DNA from: an uncultured Clostridia bacterium
GTDB taxonomy: Bacteria; Bacillota; Clostridia; Christensenellales; Aristaeellaceae
Assembly (NCBI GenBank): GCA_947596085.1
Contig: CANQEW010000004.1
Span: 1-64,000, forward strand
Direction of reading: 5' to 3'
Length of the DNA: 64,000 nucleotides
A program made the translations under genes and the position numbers. This document shows, piece after piece, positions 31,009-42,530 of this stretch; within the stretch, counting starts at the first letter, position 1; the number at the start of each line of letters is the position of its first letter. The notes beneath the pieces are model-generated. The model searched no databases. It was given only the letters and a program-made list of their open reading frames with translations, and was not told where the DNA came from.

Positions 31009-31848
31009 TTATCTGCTCCTCAGCCAAATGATTCGTTCGACCCCGTTGAGGTCCCTGCGTGTGCCCGCGTCCGCCGCGTCCAGGTGCTCGCGCAGAATCG
31101 CCAGCGCGGCCTCGGCCTCGCCCGCGCCCACCTCCAGGTAGACGCTGCCGCCGGGATTCAGGTGTGCGCCCGCGTCCGCCGCGATGCGGCGGTAGAAGTC
31201 CAATCCGTCCGCGCCGCCGTCGAGCGCCAAGATGGGCTCGAACCGCACCTCGCGCTGGAGCTCGGGAAGCTCCGCGCTGCATATGTAGGGCGGATTGGAT
31301 ACGATCAGGTCGAAGCGCTCGCCGCGCACCGCCTGAAACAGATCGCCCTTCCGAATCTCCACGTCCGCGTTGAGCTCCCTGGCGTTCTTGCGGGCCACGT
31401 CCAGCGCGCCGGCGCTCGCGTCCGCCAGCGTCACCCGCGCCCCGGGCACCAGCGTGGCGATGGACAGTCCGATGGCGCCGCTGCCCGCGCACAAGTCGAG
31501 CACGGAGGCCCCGCGCTTCCCCTGCAGCGCCACGATGGCGGCCTCGGCCAGCGTTTCGGTGTCCTGCCGGGGGATCAGTACGCGCTCATCCACGTAGAGC
31601 CGCATGCCCATAAAATCCGCACGGCGCAGAATGTACTGCACCGGTTCGCCCGCCGCGCGGCGGCGCAGCATGTCGTCTAGCCGCGCCAGCTCGTCCGGCT
31701 CCGGCTCGCGCTGGGCCTCGAAGCGCAGCTCCGGCGCGGTCATGCCCAGCGCGTCCTCCGCGATCCAGCGGGCGTCGATCTCCGGGTCCGGGCAGCCGGA
31801 GGCGCGCAGCGCCTCAATCGCCTTCGTCATCCATTCCGATATGGTCAT
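31009..31848 (-). CDS. prmC: peptide chain release factor N(5)-glutamine methyltransferase
   Basis: VLIPRQDTETLAEAAI, VLDLCAGSGAIGLSIA, IVSNPPYI. Confidence 0.95.
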   Translation of the reverse strand: MTISEWMTKAIEALRASGCPDPEIDARWIAEDALGMTAPELRFEAQREPEPDELARLDDMLRRRAAGEPVQYILRRADFMGMRLYVDERVLIPRQDTETLAEAAIVALQGKRGASVLDLCAGSGAIGLSIATLVPGARVTLADASAGALDVARKNARELNADVEIRKGDLFQAVRGERFDLIVSNPPYICSAELPELQREVRFEPILALDGGADGLDFYRRIAADAGAHLNPGGSVYLEVGAGEAEAALAILREHLDAADAGTRRDLNGVERIIWLRSR

Positions 31849-32788
31849 CGGAGTTCACCTCGGTTTTCGTCTCGTCCCGCGAGCCGCCCATGGCGGCGTC
31901 GAAGGCGCAGACCGCGACCTCCAGCATCTGGGGATGCGGTTCCAGCGTCGTCATATGCTGGAGGAGGTCCATGGGTGTGCGCAGCGCGCGCACGAGCGGC
32001 GTCACCTTTCGCGCCTCCTCCAGCGCGGAGAAGGGTTCGTTGAGCACTCCCGCCGCCGCGAGCAGCACGAGAACGCGCAGAATCGCGGTCACGGCCGGGC
32101 CCCGCCGCGGCAGCAGCGGGAACAGCAGCAGCGCCGCGATCAGCGCGCACAGCAAAAAGGCGGGATCGCTGCGTCGGGCGCAGATCGAATGGCGCGCGGC
32201 GTTGGCGGCGTTCACCTCGTCGCGGCATTCGTAGCAGTTGACGACCTTGTTGATCGCGCCCTTGTACATCGCCAGCCGCTTGAATACCCGCAGCCGGCAG
32301 AGCAGTCCGACCGCGATCAGCAGTCCCACGATGCGCACGAGCGCCGAGAGATAGTCGATCCAGACGCGGGAGAGCGCGGCGTGCCGCTCCAGAAGCAGCT
32401 GCGCGCCCGCCGGCGCGGCATACAGGCAAAGCGCCGCCAGCAGAACGATCAGTATCGCGCTCAACAGCGTAGCGAGGGTCTGGGGGCGGATGCGCAGAAA
32501 CCGCGCGATGGCCTGCTCGACCGCCGTGCCCCGCACCGGGCGCTGCGGGCGCAGCTCGGCGGATTCGCCGATGCCGTCAAAGAAGCGCGCCACGCCGTGA
32601 ATCAGGCGCGCCGCGCCGCGCAGGAGCGGAACGTCCATGCAGGCGCGCAGGAAGCGCCGGGGCTCGCGGCGCACGCGCACGGAGATGTCCTTTTTCTCGT
32701 CGCGCACGGCGAACACCGTGTACCGGCCCACCTCCAGGCGCACGCCCTCTGCCACGGGCGTGCCGCTGAAGCGCCTGAGCTTTGCCAT
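31814..32788 (-). CDS. DUF1385 family membrane protein
   Basis: RRFLRACMDVPLLRGAARLIHG..., YKGAINKVVNCYE; located between rpmE and prmC. Confidence 0.78.
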   Translation of the reverse strand: MAKLRRFSGTPVAEGVRLEVGRYTVFAVRDEKKDISVRVRREPRRFLRACMDVPLLRGAARLIHGVARFFDGIGESAELRPQRPVRGTAVEQAIARFLRIRPQTLATLLSAILIVLLAALCLYAAPAGAQLLLERHAALSRVWIDYLSALVRIVGLLIAVGLLCRLRVFKRLAMYKGAINKVVNCYECRDEVNAANAARHSICARRSDPAFLLCALIAALLLFPLLPRRGPAVTAILRVLVLLAAAGVLNEPFSALEEARKVTPLVRALRTPMDLLQHMTTLEPHPQMLEVAVCAFDAAMGGSRDETKTEVNSDDHIGMDDEGD

Positions 32789-32828
32789 GATTCCGCCTCC
32801 TCTCCCAGAGCATCATAAATTGCGATAT

Positions 32829-32859
32829 AAAAAAACAGACCGGGCGTTTCGCCGGTCTG
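32829..32859 (-). terminator. terminator downstream of rpmE
   Basis: Minus-strand stem cagaccggcg/cgcccggtctg followed by T-run (A-run 32829-32835 on plus strand). Confidence 0.65.
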
Positions 32860-32922
32860 CACTGGCTGGACGAAGCGCCTAAGACAGCCAAAGCACCGGA
32901 CCGAGCCCGGTGCTTTCGCTGA

Positions 32923-33120
32923 CTACATGCCGTAGCGCTTCTTGAAGCGGTCCACGCGTCCGCCGGTATCAACCAGCTTCTGCTTGCCGGTGTAGAAGGG
33001 GTGGCACTTCGAGCAAATATCGACGCGCATCTCCTTCTTCACGGAGCCCGTTTCAAAGGTCTCGCCGCAGACGCAGCGGACGATGGCCTTGCCGTAATTC
33101 GGATGGATATTTTCCTTCAT
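32923..33120 (-). CDS. rpmE: 50S ribosomal protein L31 (zinc-ribbon type)
   Basis: [65 protein letters not shown]. Confidence 0.96.
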   Translation of the reverse strand: MKENIHPNYGKAIVRCVCGETFETGSVKKEMRVDICSKCHPFYTGKQKLVDTGGRVDRFKKRYGM

Positions 33121-33364
33121 GGTTTTCACCTCACTCTGACCGGACTGTCGGCTCTCCGGCGGAACCGGCATCCGATTCGTCAACAAAAGAGATTATAGCA
33201 CAAACCCCCGGCGCTTTCAAGGGATTTCGCATTTTTTACATAGGAATTCCCATTTTTTACGCACATACCGCCCGCGCCGCGCGAAGATAATAATATAAAT
33301 TGGTAACTTTCGGGCCGGCAAAGGCAAAAACAAACAATTAACATGAATTTTTTTCTTGGGACTA

Positions 33365-33432
33365 TTGACAAAAGCCGGAACGGGTGCTAAATTATATTGC
33401 AGAAGTTAGCACTCGACAGACTTGAGTGCTAA
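33365..33432 (+). promoter_or_regulatory. sigma70 promoter (TTGACA-17-TAAATT) with perfect CIRCE operator
   Basis: CIRCE TTAGCACTC-GACAGACTT-GAGTGCTAA at 33406-33432, exact 9-9-9. Confidence 0.97.
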
Positions 33433-33468
33433 CAGAGCGGAAGGCGAGCGCGGAGGGAGGGATGTGCG

Positions 33469-34488
33469 ATGCCGCTGGACGATCGAAAGTTTATGATTTT
33501 GCAGGCGATCATCGACGACTACATCACCACGGCCGTGCCCGTGGGTTCGCGCACGATCTCCCGCAAGGCCGGCGTGGGCTTCTCCCCGGCCACCATCCGC
33601 AACGAAATGAGCGATCTGGAGGAGCTGGGCTATCTGGATCAGCCCCACACTTCGGCGGGGCGCGTGCCTTCAGACAAGGCGTACCGGCTGTACGTGGACC
33701 GGCTGATGAAGGTGGGCAAGCTCACCAGCGATGAGCGAGAGCGCATTCACGACTACATGCAGTCCCGCGGCGCGCAGGTGGACGCGGTGATTCGCAGCGC
33801 GGCTACGGTGCTGGCGGACGCCACCCAGTACACCTCGGTGATCGTGGCCCCGAAGCTCGGCTCGCTGCGCATCCGGCACATCCAGCTGGTGCCCGTGTCG
33901 GAGGAGATGGCGCTGATGATCATCGTCACGAATCTGGGCATCGTCAAGGACGCGGTGATTCGCGTGCCGAGCGGCCTGAGCGCCGACGATCTCTATTCCA
34001 TCAGCCGAATGCTGACCGAGCGGCTGGCGAACAAGCCGCTGGAGGCGGTGCGCGCGACGTTCGCGGAGCTTTTGCAGGATGCGGAGAGCAACCGCAGGCT
34101 CATGGTCGAGGCGCTGCGCGTGATCGGGCGTAAGCTCGACGCCGAGGATGCCACGGAGGTCGTGGTGGGCGGAAGCTCGAAACTTCTGAACTACCCGGAG
34201 TACGCGGACGTGGAGAAGGCGAAGAACTTCCTGGCGGTGCTGGAATCCAAGGACAAGCTCCGGCAGCTGATCGGCCGGGAGGAGGGCATGGAGGTAACGA
34301 TCCACATCGGCGCGGAGAACGGGCCCGAGATGAGCGACTGCTCCGTGGTCACCGCCCGCTACCGCGTGGGCGATCAGGTCACCGGCGCGCTGGGCATCAT
34401 CGGCCCCACGCGGATGAACTACAACCGGGTGATCTCGGTGTTGGAGTTCATGAGCCGGGCGATGAGCGAACTGCTCTCCAACCGCTGA
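33469..34488 (+). CDS. hrcA: heat-inducible transcription repressor HrcA
   Basis: DDRKFMILQAIIDDYITTAVPVGSRTISRKAGVGFSPATIRNEMSDLEELGYLDQPHTSAGRVPSDKAYRLYV. Confidence 0.97.
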   Translation: MPLDDRKFMILQAIIDDYITTAVPVGSRTISRKAGVGFSPATIRNEMSDLEELGYLDQPHTSAGRVPSDKAYRLYVDRLMKVGKLTSDERERIHDYMQSRGAQVDAVIRSAATVLADATQYTSVIVAPKLGSLRIRHIQLVPVSEEMALMIIVTNLGIVKDAVIRVPSGLSADDLYSISRMLTERLANKPLEAVRATFAELLQDAESNRRLMVEALRVIGRKLDAEDATEVVVGGSSKLLNYPEYADVEKAKNFLAVLESKDKLRQLIGREEGMEVTIHIGAENGPEMSDCSVVTARYRVGDQVTGALGIIGPTRMNYNRVISVLEFMSRAMSELLSNR

Positions 34489-34536
34489 GTTTTTAAATCA
34501 CCACCGGCCCAGGGCCGGCGAAAGGAAGCAGATTTG

Positions 34537-35142
34537 ATGAAGAAAAAGGTCAACAACACGGCCAATCCCGCCCCGGAGGAGGCGGCGCAGGCCCCGGAGG
34601 CCGAGGCGGCCGAGACGGTCGAACAGGCCCAGCAGCCCCAGGACGAGGGCGCGGCGGAGGAGCCTCAGCAGCAGGAGGCCACCGTGGAACAGTGGCAGGC
34701 GGCGCTGGAGACGGCGGTCAGGCAGCGCGACGAATATCTGGATTCCCTGCGCCGGTCGCAGGCGGACTTCCAGAATTTCAAGCGCCGCAACCAGACGGCC
34801 CGCGCCGACGGCTATGAGGACGGCATGCGCGAGGTGATCGCGGCGGTGCTGCCCGCCATCGACAATTTGGAGCGCGCGCTGGACGCCGCCGAAAAGGCGG
34901 GCGAGGGCGGCGCGATGGTGGACGGCGTAAAGATGACGCTGACGTCGCTGACCGACGGACTGAAGCGCTTCGGCTTCGAGGAGGTGCCCGCGCTGGGCGA
35001 GCAGTTCGATCCCGATCTGCACAACGCCGTGATGCGCGAGAGCGGCGAGATGCCGGGAAAGATTCTGGAGGTATTCCAGAAGGGTTACCGCGTCAAGGGC
35101 AAGATCATTCGCTACGCGATGGTCAAGGTCTGCGCCGAATAG
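34537..35142 (+). CDS. grpE: nucleotide exchange factor GrpE
   Basis: RDEYLDSLRRSQADFQNFKRRNQ, LPAIDNLERAL, VFQKGYRVKGKIIRYAMVKV. Confidence 0.95.
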   Translation: MKKKVNNTANPAPEEAAQAPEAEAAETVEQAQQPQDEGAAEEPQQQEATVEQWQAALETAVRQRDEYLDSLRRSQADFQNFKRRNQTARADGYEDGMREVIAAVLPAIDNLERALDAAEKAGEGGAMVDGVKMTLTSLTDGLKRFGFEEVPALGEQFDPDLHNAVMRESGEMPGKILEVFQKGYRVKGKIIRYAMVKVCAE

Positions 35143-35150
35143 CGGCGCAT

Positions 35151-35232
35151 CACTGAAAATCTGAGGATTTTCAGTGAGAAGGAGGAGGACTTCGGATTGC
35201 TGAAATCCTCACGGATTCTCGGGCGAAGTCCT
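35151..35232 (+). repeat. tandem hairpins in the grpE-dnaK intergenic region
   Basis: 11-bp perfect stem cactgaaaatc-tgag-gattttcagtg (35151-35176); 9-bp stem aggacttcg...cgaagtcct (35186-35232). Confidence 0.65.
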
Positions 35233-35366
35233 GACTGGCGGATACGCTGGAAATGATTGAACAGGCTCGGCGACGGCAGGCTGAGCGAGTGCGGAAACTT
35301 CTTCTACGAGAGAAGTTCACATATAAAGACAAAAACGAATTCAAGGGATTTGAGGAGGATATAACA

Positions 35367-37196
<1,830 letters not shown>

Positions 37197-37217
37197 GCCT
37201 CATTCGGATCGAATCCA

Positions 37218-37239
37218 GGGGCAGGGATTTCCCTGCCCC
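37218..37239 (+). repeat. perfect hairpin between dnaK and dnaJ
   Basis: ggggcaggga-tt-tccctgcccc. Confidence 0.6.
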
Positions 37240-37261
37240 AATGGCAATAGAAGGATGACAT

Positions 37262-38395
37262 ATGGCGAAGAGAGACTATTACGAGGTTTTGGGCGTCGAT
37301 AAGAGCGCCGACGACGCGGCCATCAAAAAGGCCTACCGCACGCTGGCCAAGAAGTACCACCCGGACGTCAATCCCGGCGACAAGGACGCGGAGGAGAAGT
37401 TCAAGGAGGTCAACGAGGCCTATCAGGTGCTCTCCAATCCGCAGAAGCGCGCTCAGTACGATCAGTTCGGTCACGACGGCCCGCAGGGCTTCGGCGGCGG
37501 CGCGTACAGCGACTTCAGCGGTTTCGGCGGCGGCTTTGGCGGCTTCGACGACATCTTCTCCACGATCTTCGGCGGCGGCATGGGCGGCGGCGCGCGCAGA
37601 AACGGCCCGGTTCCGGGTGACGATCTGCGCTACGATCTGTCGATTACCCTCGATGAGGCGGCCTTCGGTTGCGAGAAGGAGATCAACCTGGTGCGCGACG
37701 AGGAGTGCCCGGATTGCCACGGCACCGGCGCGAAGCCGGGCAGCAAGGTGGAAAAGTGTCCCACCTGCGGCGGCACCGGCCAGGAGCGCGTCACGCAGAA
37801 CACGCCCTTCGGGCGCATTCAGAATGTGCGCACCTGCTCCCGCTGTCACGGCAGCGGCCAGATCATCTCGGAGCCCTGCGTCAAGTGCCACGGGCGCGGC
37901 AAGATCCGCGTCAGCAAGCGCAAGACCGTGAAGGTGCCCGCGGGCATCAGCGACGGCCAGGTGCTCACCATTCGCGGCCAGGGCGGCCTGGGCGAGCGCG
38001 GCGGCGAGCCGGGCGATCTGCTGATCGTGGTGAGCGTCAAGCGTCACAAGCTGTTCCAGCGCGAGGGTGACAACCTGCACATTGAACTGCCCATCACCTT
38101 TACGCAGGCGGCGCTGGGCGCGGAGATTGACGTGCCCACGCTGCGCAAGCCGGTGAAGTACCGCTTCCCGGAGGGAACGCAGCCCGGTCAGGTGTTCTGC
38201 ATCCGTGGCGAGGGCGTGCCACATCTGCGCGGGAGCGGCAAGGGAGATCTGTACGTGACCGCCGTGGTGGAGATTCCCAAGAAGCTCACCGAGAAGCAGA
38301 AGGAACTGCTGCGCCAGTTTGACGGCACGGCTTCGGGCAATCAGTACGAAAAGAAGAAAAGCTTCTTCGACCGCGTGAAGGATGCGTTTTCCTAG
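37262..38395 (+). CDS. dnaJ: chaperone protein DnaJ
   Basis: J-domain [40 protein letters not shown] region, four CxxCxGxG repeats. Confidence 0.97.
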   Translation: MAKRDYYEVLGVDKSADDAAIKKAYRTLAKKYHPDVNPGDKDAEEKFKEVNEAYQVLSNPQKRAQYDQFGHDGPQGFGGGAYSDFSGFGGGFGGFDDIFSTIFGGGMGGGARRNGPVPGDDLRYDLSITLDEAAFGCEKEINLVRDEECPDCHGTGAKPGSKVEKCPTCGGTGQERVTQNTPFGRIQNVRTCSRCHGSGQIISEPCVKCHGRGKIRVSKRKTVKVPAGISDGQVLTIRGQGGLGERGGEPGDLLIVVSVKRHKLFQREGDNLHIELPITFTQAALGAEIDVPTLRKPVKYRFPEGTQPGQVFCIRGEGVPHLRGSGKGDLYVTAVVEIPKKLTEKQKELLRQFDGTASGNQYEKKKSFFDRVKDAFS

Positions 38396-38503
38396 GCGGC
38401 AGCAGAAGGGAGAATCCAAGGAACCCCAGGTTCCTTGGCGGGCCTGGGCAGCGCCCAGCGTCCCTTTCCGCATCGTCGCCGAACGACGCATCGACATCCC
38501 CAA

Positions 38504-38558
38504 CGTCAGCGGGAGGGGCCCCAGGAAGCAGCGCTCCCTGGGGCCCCTCCCGCTGACG
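38504..38558. repeat. 22-bp perfect GC-rich inverted repeat (11-nt loop)
   Basis: cgtcagcgggaggggccccagg-aagcagcgctc-cctggggcccctcccgctgacg. Confidence 0.85.
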
Positions 38559-38759
38559 CTTCGACGTTTCGTTCGATTAGTGGGCAGTGGGTGTGTCCAT
38601 CCTCCCCACGCGCGAGCGCCCTTCGATGCTTTTGCTCCACTCACGGAGGACGTTGTCGCCGCGCTTTTTACACCGCCCCGCTTGCCTTTTCACATTCAAA
38701 CCGTTATAATGAATCCGGCGGGGGATACCTTCGCCGGAATTCACAATGTGAGGGATTCG

Positions 38760-39704
38760 ATGGACTGGATGGAATTGACGGTGCTCACCACCACCGCGGG
38801 CGCGGATATGGTCTCGCAGATTCTGATGGACGCGGGAAGCTCCGGCACGATGATCGAGGACAGGAACGATGTGGCCGCCAATCAGCGCCCCGAGGGCCAG
38901 TGGGACATCATCGACGAGGAGATCGCCAGGCGCATCGGCGACGACGTGAAGGTCACCGGCTTCTACGAGGTGGACGCCTCACTCAACGACCGCGTGCGCT
39001 ACGTGGAGGGCGAGCTGCGCCGCGTCCGCGCGCTCGATCTGGGCTTCGACGCGGGCAAGCTGGAGCTTATTCAACAGACCTTCGCCGAGGAGGATTGGGC
39101 GGAGAATTGGAAGAAGGCATTTCGGCCGCTGCGGCTGGGGGAGCACATGGTGATCAAGCCCGGCTGGACGGACTGCGAATTGCTGCCCGGCGACCACGTG
39201 ATCGAGATCGACCCGGGCATGGCCTTCGGCACCGGCACCCACGAGACCACCGGCATGTGCGTGGAGCTGGTGGAGAAGTGCGTCAAGCCCGGCATGACGG
39301 CCATCGACGTGGGCACGGGCACGGGCATCCTCGCCATCGCGGCGGCCCAGATGGGTGCGAAGGATGTTTTGGCCATCGACATCGACCGCGTGGCCGTGCG
39401 CGTGGCGGCGGAAAACATTCGGCACAACGGCTTCGAGGGCAAAATCCGCTGCGCGGCGGGCGACCTGCTCGAGAGCGTGGACGAGGTCGCCGACGTGGTG
39501 ATCGCCAACATCATCGCCGACGTCATCATCGGCATGGCCGAACCGGTGCGCGCGCACATCGTTCCCGGCGGCACGTTCATCTGCTCCGGCATCTCCTCCG
39601 AGCGCAGGGCCGACGTGGAGGGCGCGCTGAACGCGGCGGGCTACGAAATCTTCGACGTTCGCGAGCGCGGCGGCTGGTGCGCGATGGCCGCGAAGCGGCC
39701 GTGA
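38760..39704 (+). CDS. prmA: ribosomal protein L11 methyltransferase
   Basis: MDWMELTVLTTTAGADMVSQIL, DPGMAFGTGTHETT, AIDVGTGTGILAIAA, VIANIIADV. Confidence 0.93.
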   Translation: MDWMELTVLTTTAGADMVSQILMDAGSSGTMIEDRNDVAANQRPEGQWDIIDEEIARRIGDDVKVTGFYEVDASLNDRVRYVEGELRRVRALDLGFDAGKLELIQQTFAEEDWAENWKKAFRPLRLGEHMVIKPGWTDCELLPGDHVIEIDPGMAFGTGTHETTGMCVELVEKCVKPGMTAIDVGTGTGILAIAAAQMGAKDVLAIDIDRVAVRVAAENIRHNGFEGKIRCAAGDLLESVDEVADVVIANIIADVIIGMAEPVRAHIVPGGTFICSGISSERRADVEGALNAAGYEIFDVRERGGWCAMAAKRP

Positions 39705-40438
39705 ACTCCTTCTACATCGAGGGCCGGGGAGCCGCCGGGGCGGCGGCGCGGCTGCTTCCCGAGGAGGCGAAGCACGCTTCCCAGGTGCTGCGCCTGCGCC
39801 TGGGCGAGGAGATCTTCGCCGTGGACGAGGCCGGCGCGCGCTTTCTGGCCGTGCTGACCGAAGTGGACAGGGGTGGATGCGCCTGCGCGCTGCGCGAGGC
39901 GCTGCCGGACAACGAGCCGCCGGTGCGCGTGACCGTGTACCAGGGCCTGCCCAAGGCGGACAAGCTGGAGATGATCGCCCAGAAGCTCACGGAGCTGGGC
40001 GCGGCGCGGCTGGTTCCGGTGAAGATGGAGCGCTGCGTGGCGCGGGCGGACGAGCGCGACGGCGAGCGGAAGCGCGAGCGGCTGCAAAAGATCGCCCGCG
40101 AGGCGGCCAAGCAGTGCAAGCGCGGCCGCGCGCTCGAGGTGGCGCCCCCGCGCGCGTGGGGCCAGCTCGAGGCGGAGATGAAGGGGCACGATCTGCTGCT
40201 CGTGCCCTGGGAGGAAGCCTCCGGCAGGGGGCTGCGCGCCGCACGGAAAGAATTTCCCGCCGCGCGGGACATCGGCATCGTGATCGGCCCGGAGGGCGGC
40301 ATGAGCGCGACGGAGGTCGATGCGCTGACCGCGCTGGGGGCGATTCCTGTGACGCTCGGGCCGCGCATTCTGCGCACGGAGACCGCCGCGATAACCGCGT
40401 GCGCGCTGACGATGCTTCTGTGGGGAGACCTGGGATGA
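39701..40438 (+). CDS. rsmE: 16S rRNA (uracil1498-N3)-methyltransferase
   Basis: HASQVLRLRLGEEI, VYQGLPKADKLEMIAQKLTELGAARLVPV, IGPEGGMSATEVDAL, LGPRILRTETA; GTG start overlaps the prmA stop. Confidence 0.93.
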   Translation: MNSFYIEGRGAAGAAARLLPEEAKHASQVLRLRLGEEIFAVDEAGARFLAVLTEVDRGGCACALREALPDNEPPVRVTVYQGLPKADKLEMIAQKLTELGAARLVPVKMERCVARADERDGERKRERLQKIAREAAKQCKRGRALEVAPPRAWGQLEAEMKGHDLLLVPWEEASGRGLRAARKEFPAARDIGIVIGPEGGMSATEVDALTALGAIPVTLGPRILRTETAAITACALTMLLWGDLG

Positions 40439-41718
40439 GGACGATCGCCGTACATACGCTGGGCTGCAAGGTCAACCAGTACGACACCGAAGCCATGCTG
40501 GAGCGCTTCGAGCGCGCGGGCTATCGCGCCGTGCCGATGCGCGAGGAGGCCGACGTGTATCTGATCAACACCTGCACCGTCACCGGCACGGGCGATACCA
40601 AGTCCGAAAAGCTGATCCGCCGCTGCGCGCGGCTGCACCCGAACTGCGCCATCGTCGTGGCCGGCTGCCTCGCCCAGCGCAAGGCGGAGGAGCTGCTGCA
40701 GATGGATAACGTGCGGCTGGTGATCGGCACCCAGCGGCGCGGACAGGTGGTGGAGCTTTTGGAGGGGGCGCTCGCGGAGGACGCGCGCGTCAACGCCGTC
40801 AACAGCCTCAAGAGCGCGGCGTTCGAGCCGCTCTACGTCTCCCGCCACGAGGGCAAGACCCGCGCCTCGATGAAGATTCAGGAGGGCTGCGACAACTGGT
40901 GCAGCTACTGCATCATCCCGGCGGTGCGCGGGCCGGTGCGCTCGATGCCCCTCGGCGACGTGCGCCGGGAGGCGGAACGGCTGGGAGCGGCGGGCTATCG
41001 GGAGATCGTGGTCACGGGCATTCACCTGGCGAGCTACGGCCGGGGCACGGATGATACGCTGTTGGACGCGATTCGCGCGGTGCATGGCGCGGCGGGCGTG
41101 GAGCGCGTGCGGCTGGGCTCGCTGGAGCCGGGGATCGTCACGGAGGACTTCGCCCGGGCGCTCTCGGAGCTTTCGGGGCTGATGCGGCAGTTTCACCTGT
41201 CGCTGCAGTCGGGCAGCGCGGCGGTGCTGGAGCGGATGCGCCGCCACTACACGCCGGAGGCGTACCTCGCCGCCTGCGAAACGCTCCGGCGCTTCATGCC
41301 GGACTGCGCGGTCACCACGGATGTGATCGCGGGCTTTCCCGGCGAGACCGAGGCGGAGTTCCAGGAGACGCTGGATTTTCTCCGAACGGCGCGGCTGGCC
41401 CGCATCCACGCGTTTCCGTATTCCCGCCGGTCGGGCACCGTGGCCGACCGCATGCCGGATCAAGTCAGCGAAGCGGTGAAGCATGCGCGCGTGGAAAAAT
41501 TGATCGGGCTTGGCAACCAATTGGAGGAAAGTTTCGTCAAAGGATTGATTGGCAACGTGGAGTCCGTGCTGTTTGAGACGGCGGCGGGGGACGGCCTCGC
41601 CGAGGGCTACACGGGACAATACGTGCGCGTGCGCGCGCAGGCCGAACCGGGAAGCATCCGCCGGGTGCGCATCATCGGGGCCGAGGGCGCGCTGGCGCGC
41701 GGCGAAATCATTGAATGA
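40435..41718 (+). CDS. mtaB: tRNA t6A37 C2-methylthiotransferase MtaB-like
   Basis: HTLGCKVNQYDTEAM, NTCTVTGTGDTKSEKLIRR, radical SAM KIQEGCDNWCSYCIIPAVRGPVRS. Confidence 0.93.
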   Translation: MRTIAVHTLGCKVNQYDTEAMLERFERAGYRAVPMREEADVYLINTCTVTGTGDTKSEKLIRRCARLHPNCAIVVAGCLAQRKAEELLQMDNVRLVIGTQRRGQVVELLEGALAEDARVNAVNSLKSAAFEPLYVSRHEGKTRASMKIQEGCDNWCSYCIIPAVRGPVRSMPLGDVRREAERLGAAGYREIVVTGIHLASYGRGTDDTLLDAIRAVHGAAGVERVRLGSLEPGIVTEDFARALSELSGLMRQFHLSLQSGSAAVLERMRRHYTPEAYLAACETLRRFMPDCAVTTDVIAGFPGETEAEFQETLDFLRTARLARIHAFPYSRRSGTVADRMPDQVSEAVKHARVEKLIGLGNQLEESFVKGLIGNVESVLFETAAGDGLAEGYTGQYVRVRAQAEPGSIRRVRIIGAEGALARGEIIE

Positions 41719-41733
41719 AGCGAGGTGAGAGAT

Positions 41734-42066
41734 ATGGATTGTCTGTTCTGCAAGATCATCGCGGGGGAAATTCCCTGCGATAAGGTGTACGAGGATGAGA
41801 AGGTGTTCGCCTTTCGCGACATCAATCCCCAGGCGCCGGTGCACGTGCTGCTGGTGCCCAAGAAGCATATGAGGAACATTCTGGAGTGCGACGGCGAGAC
41901 CGCCGCGGCGCTGGTCCGGGCCGTCGGCGCGGTGGCGAAGCGGGAGGGCCTGGAGGCCGACGGCTTCCGCGTGATATCCAACTGCGGCCGCAACGGCTGC
42001 CAGTCGGTGGAGCATCTGCACGTCCACCTGCTCGGCGGGGCGCAGCTGAGCGAGAAGATGTCCTGA
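41734..42066 (+). CDS. HIT family (HinT-like) protein
   Basis: MDCLFCKIIAGEIP...HVLLVPKKH...SVEHLHVHLLGG. Confidence 0.95.
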   Translation: MDCLFCKIIAGEIPCDKVYEDEKVFAFRDINPQAPVHVLLVPKKHMRNILECDGETAAALVRAVGAVAKREGLEADGFRVISNCGRNGCQSVEHLHVHLLGGAQLSEKMS

Positions 42067-42126
42067 CGGGGTGACGGCCGCCGGGCGAACAAATTTGTGA
42101 ATTTTTTTAATTTGCATCGGAATCGC

Positions 42127-42155
42127 TTGACGGTATACAGATTATGCGCTATAAT
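42127..42155 (+). promoter_or_regulatory. sigma70-type promoter for rpsU (TTGACG-17-TATAAT)
   Basis: TTGACG 42127-42132, TATAAT 42150-42155. Confidence 0.75.
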
Positions 42156-42223
42156 GATTTTTGTGGCGCACCCCATGCTACATTGGCGTATGCCAGTCCA
42201 AATGCGAGGGGAGGGAAAAACTC

Positions 42224-42397
42224 ATGTCCGAGGTGCGGATTCGCGAAAATGAATCATTGGAAAGCGCGCTGCGTCGCTTCAAGCGCAAGACCGCTCGTGA
42301 CGGTATTCTTGCCGAGGCACGGAAGCGCGAGCATTACGAAAAGCCCAGCGTAAAACGCAAAAAGAAGGCGGAGGCTGCTCGCAAGCGCAAGTATTGA
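42224..42397 (+). CDS. rpsU: 30S ribosomal protein S21
   Basis: [57 protein letters not shown]. Confidence 0.96.
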   Translation: MSEVRIRENESLESALRRFKRKTARDGILAEARKREHYEKPSVKRKKKAEAARKRKY

Positions 42398-42408
42398 TTG
42401 CAAATGAA

Positions 42409-42434
42409 AGCCCCTTTGAAGCTCCAAAGGGGCT
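42409..42434 (+). terminator. terminator after rpsU
   Basis: agccccttt...aaaggggct stem. Confidence 0.6.
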
Positions 42435-42530
42435 GCTTTCTATCGTCGGTTGAATCGAACCCTGCCGAGTTCCCGAATCTCTTCAAGGTTGTTTACTTCG
42501 TTCGCTACATAAGATAGTTGTAGGTGGAAA

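Noticed and set aside
35253-35366. N-terminal extension of DnaK from the ORF track
   Set aside because: Canonical DnaK starts at [12 protein letters not shown] (35367) with a good SD; the extension overlaps hairpins
38382-38759. N-terminal extension of prmA
   Set aside because: Spans the GC-rich hairpins; PrmA homology begins at ATG 38760
39712-42117. 801-aa minus-strand ORF over rsmE/mtaB/HIT
   Set aside because: Opposite frame to three convincing conserved genes
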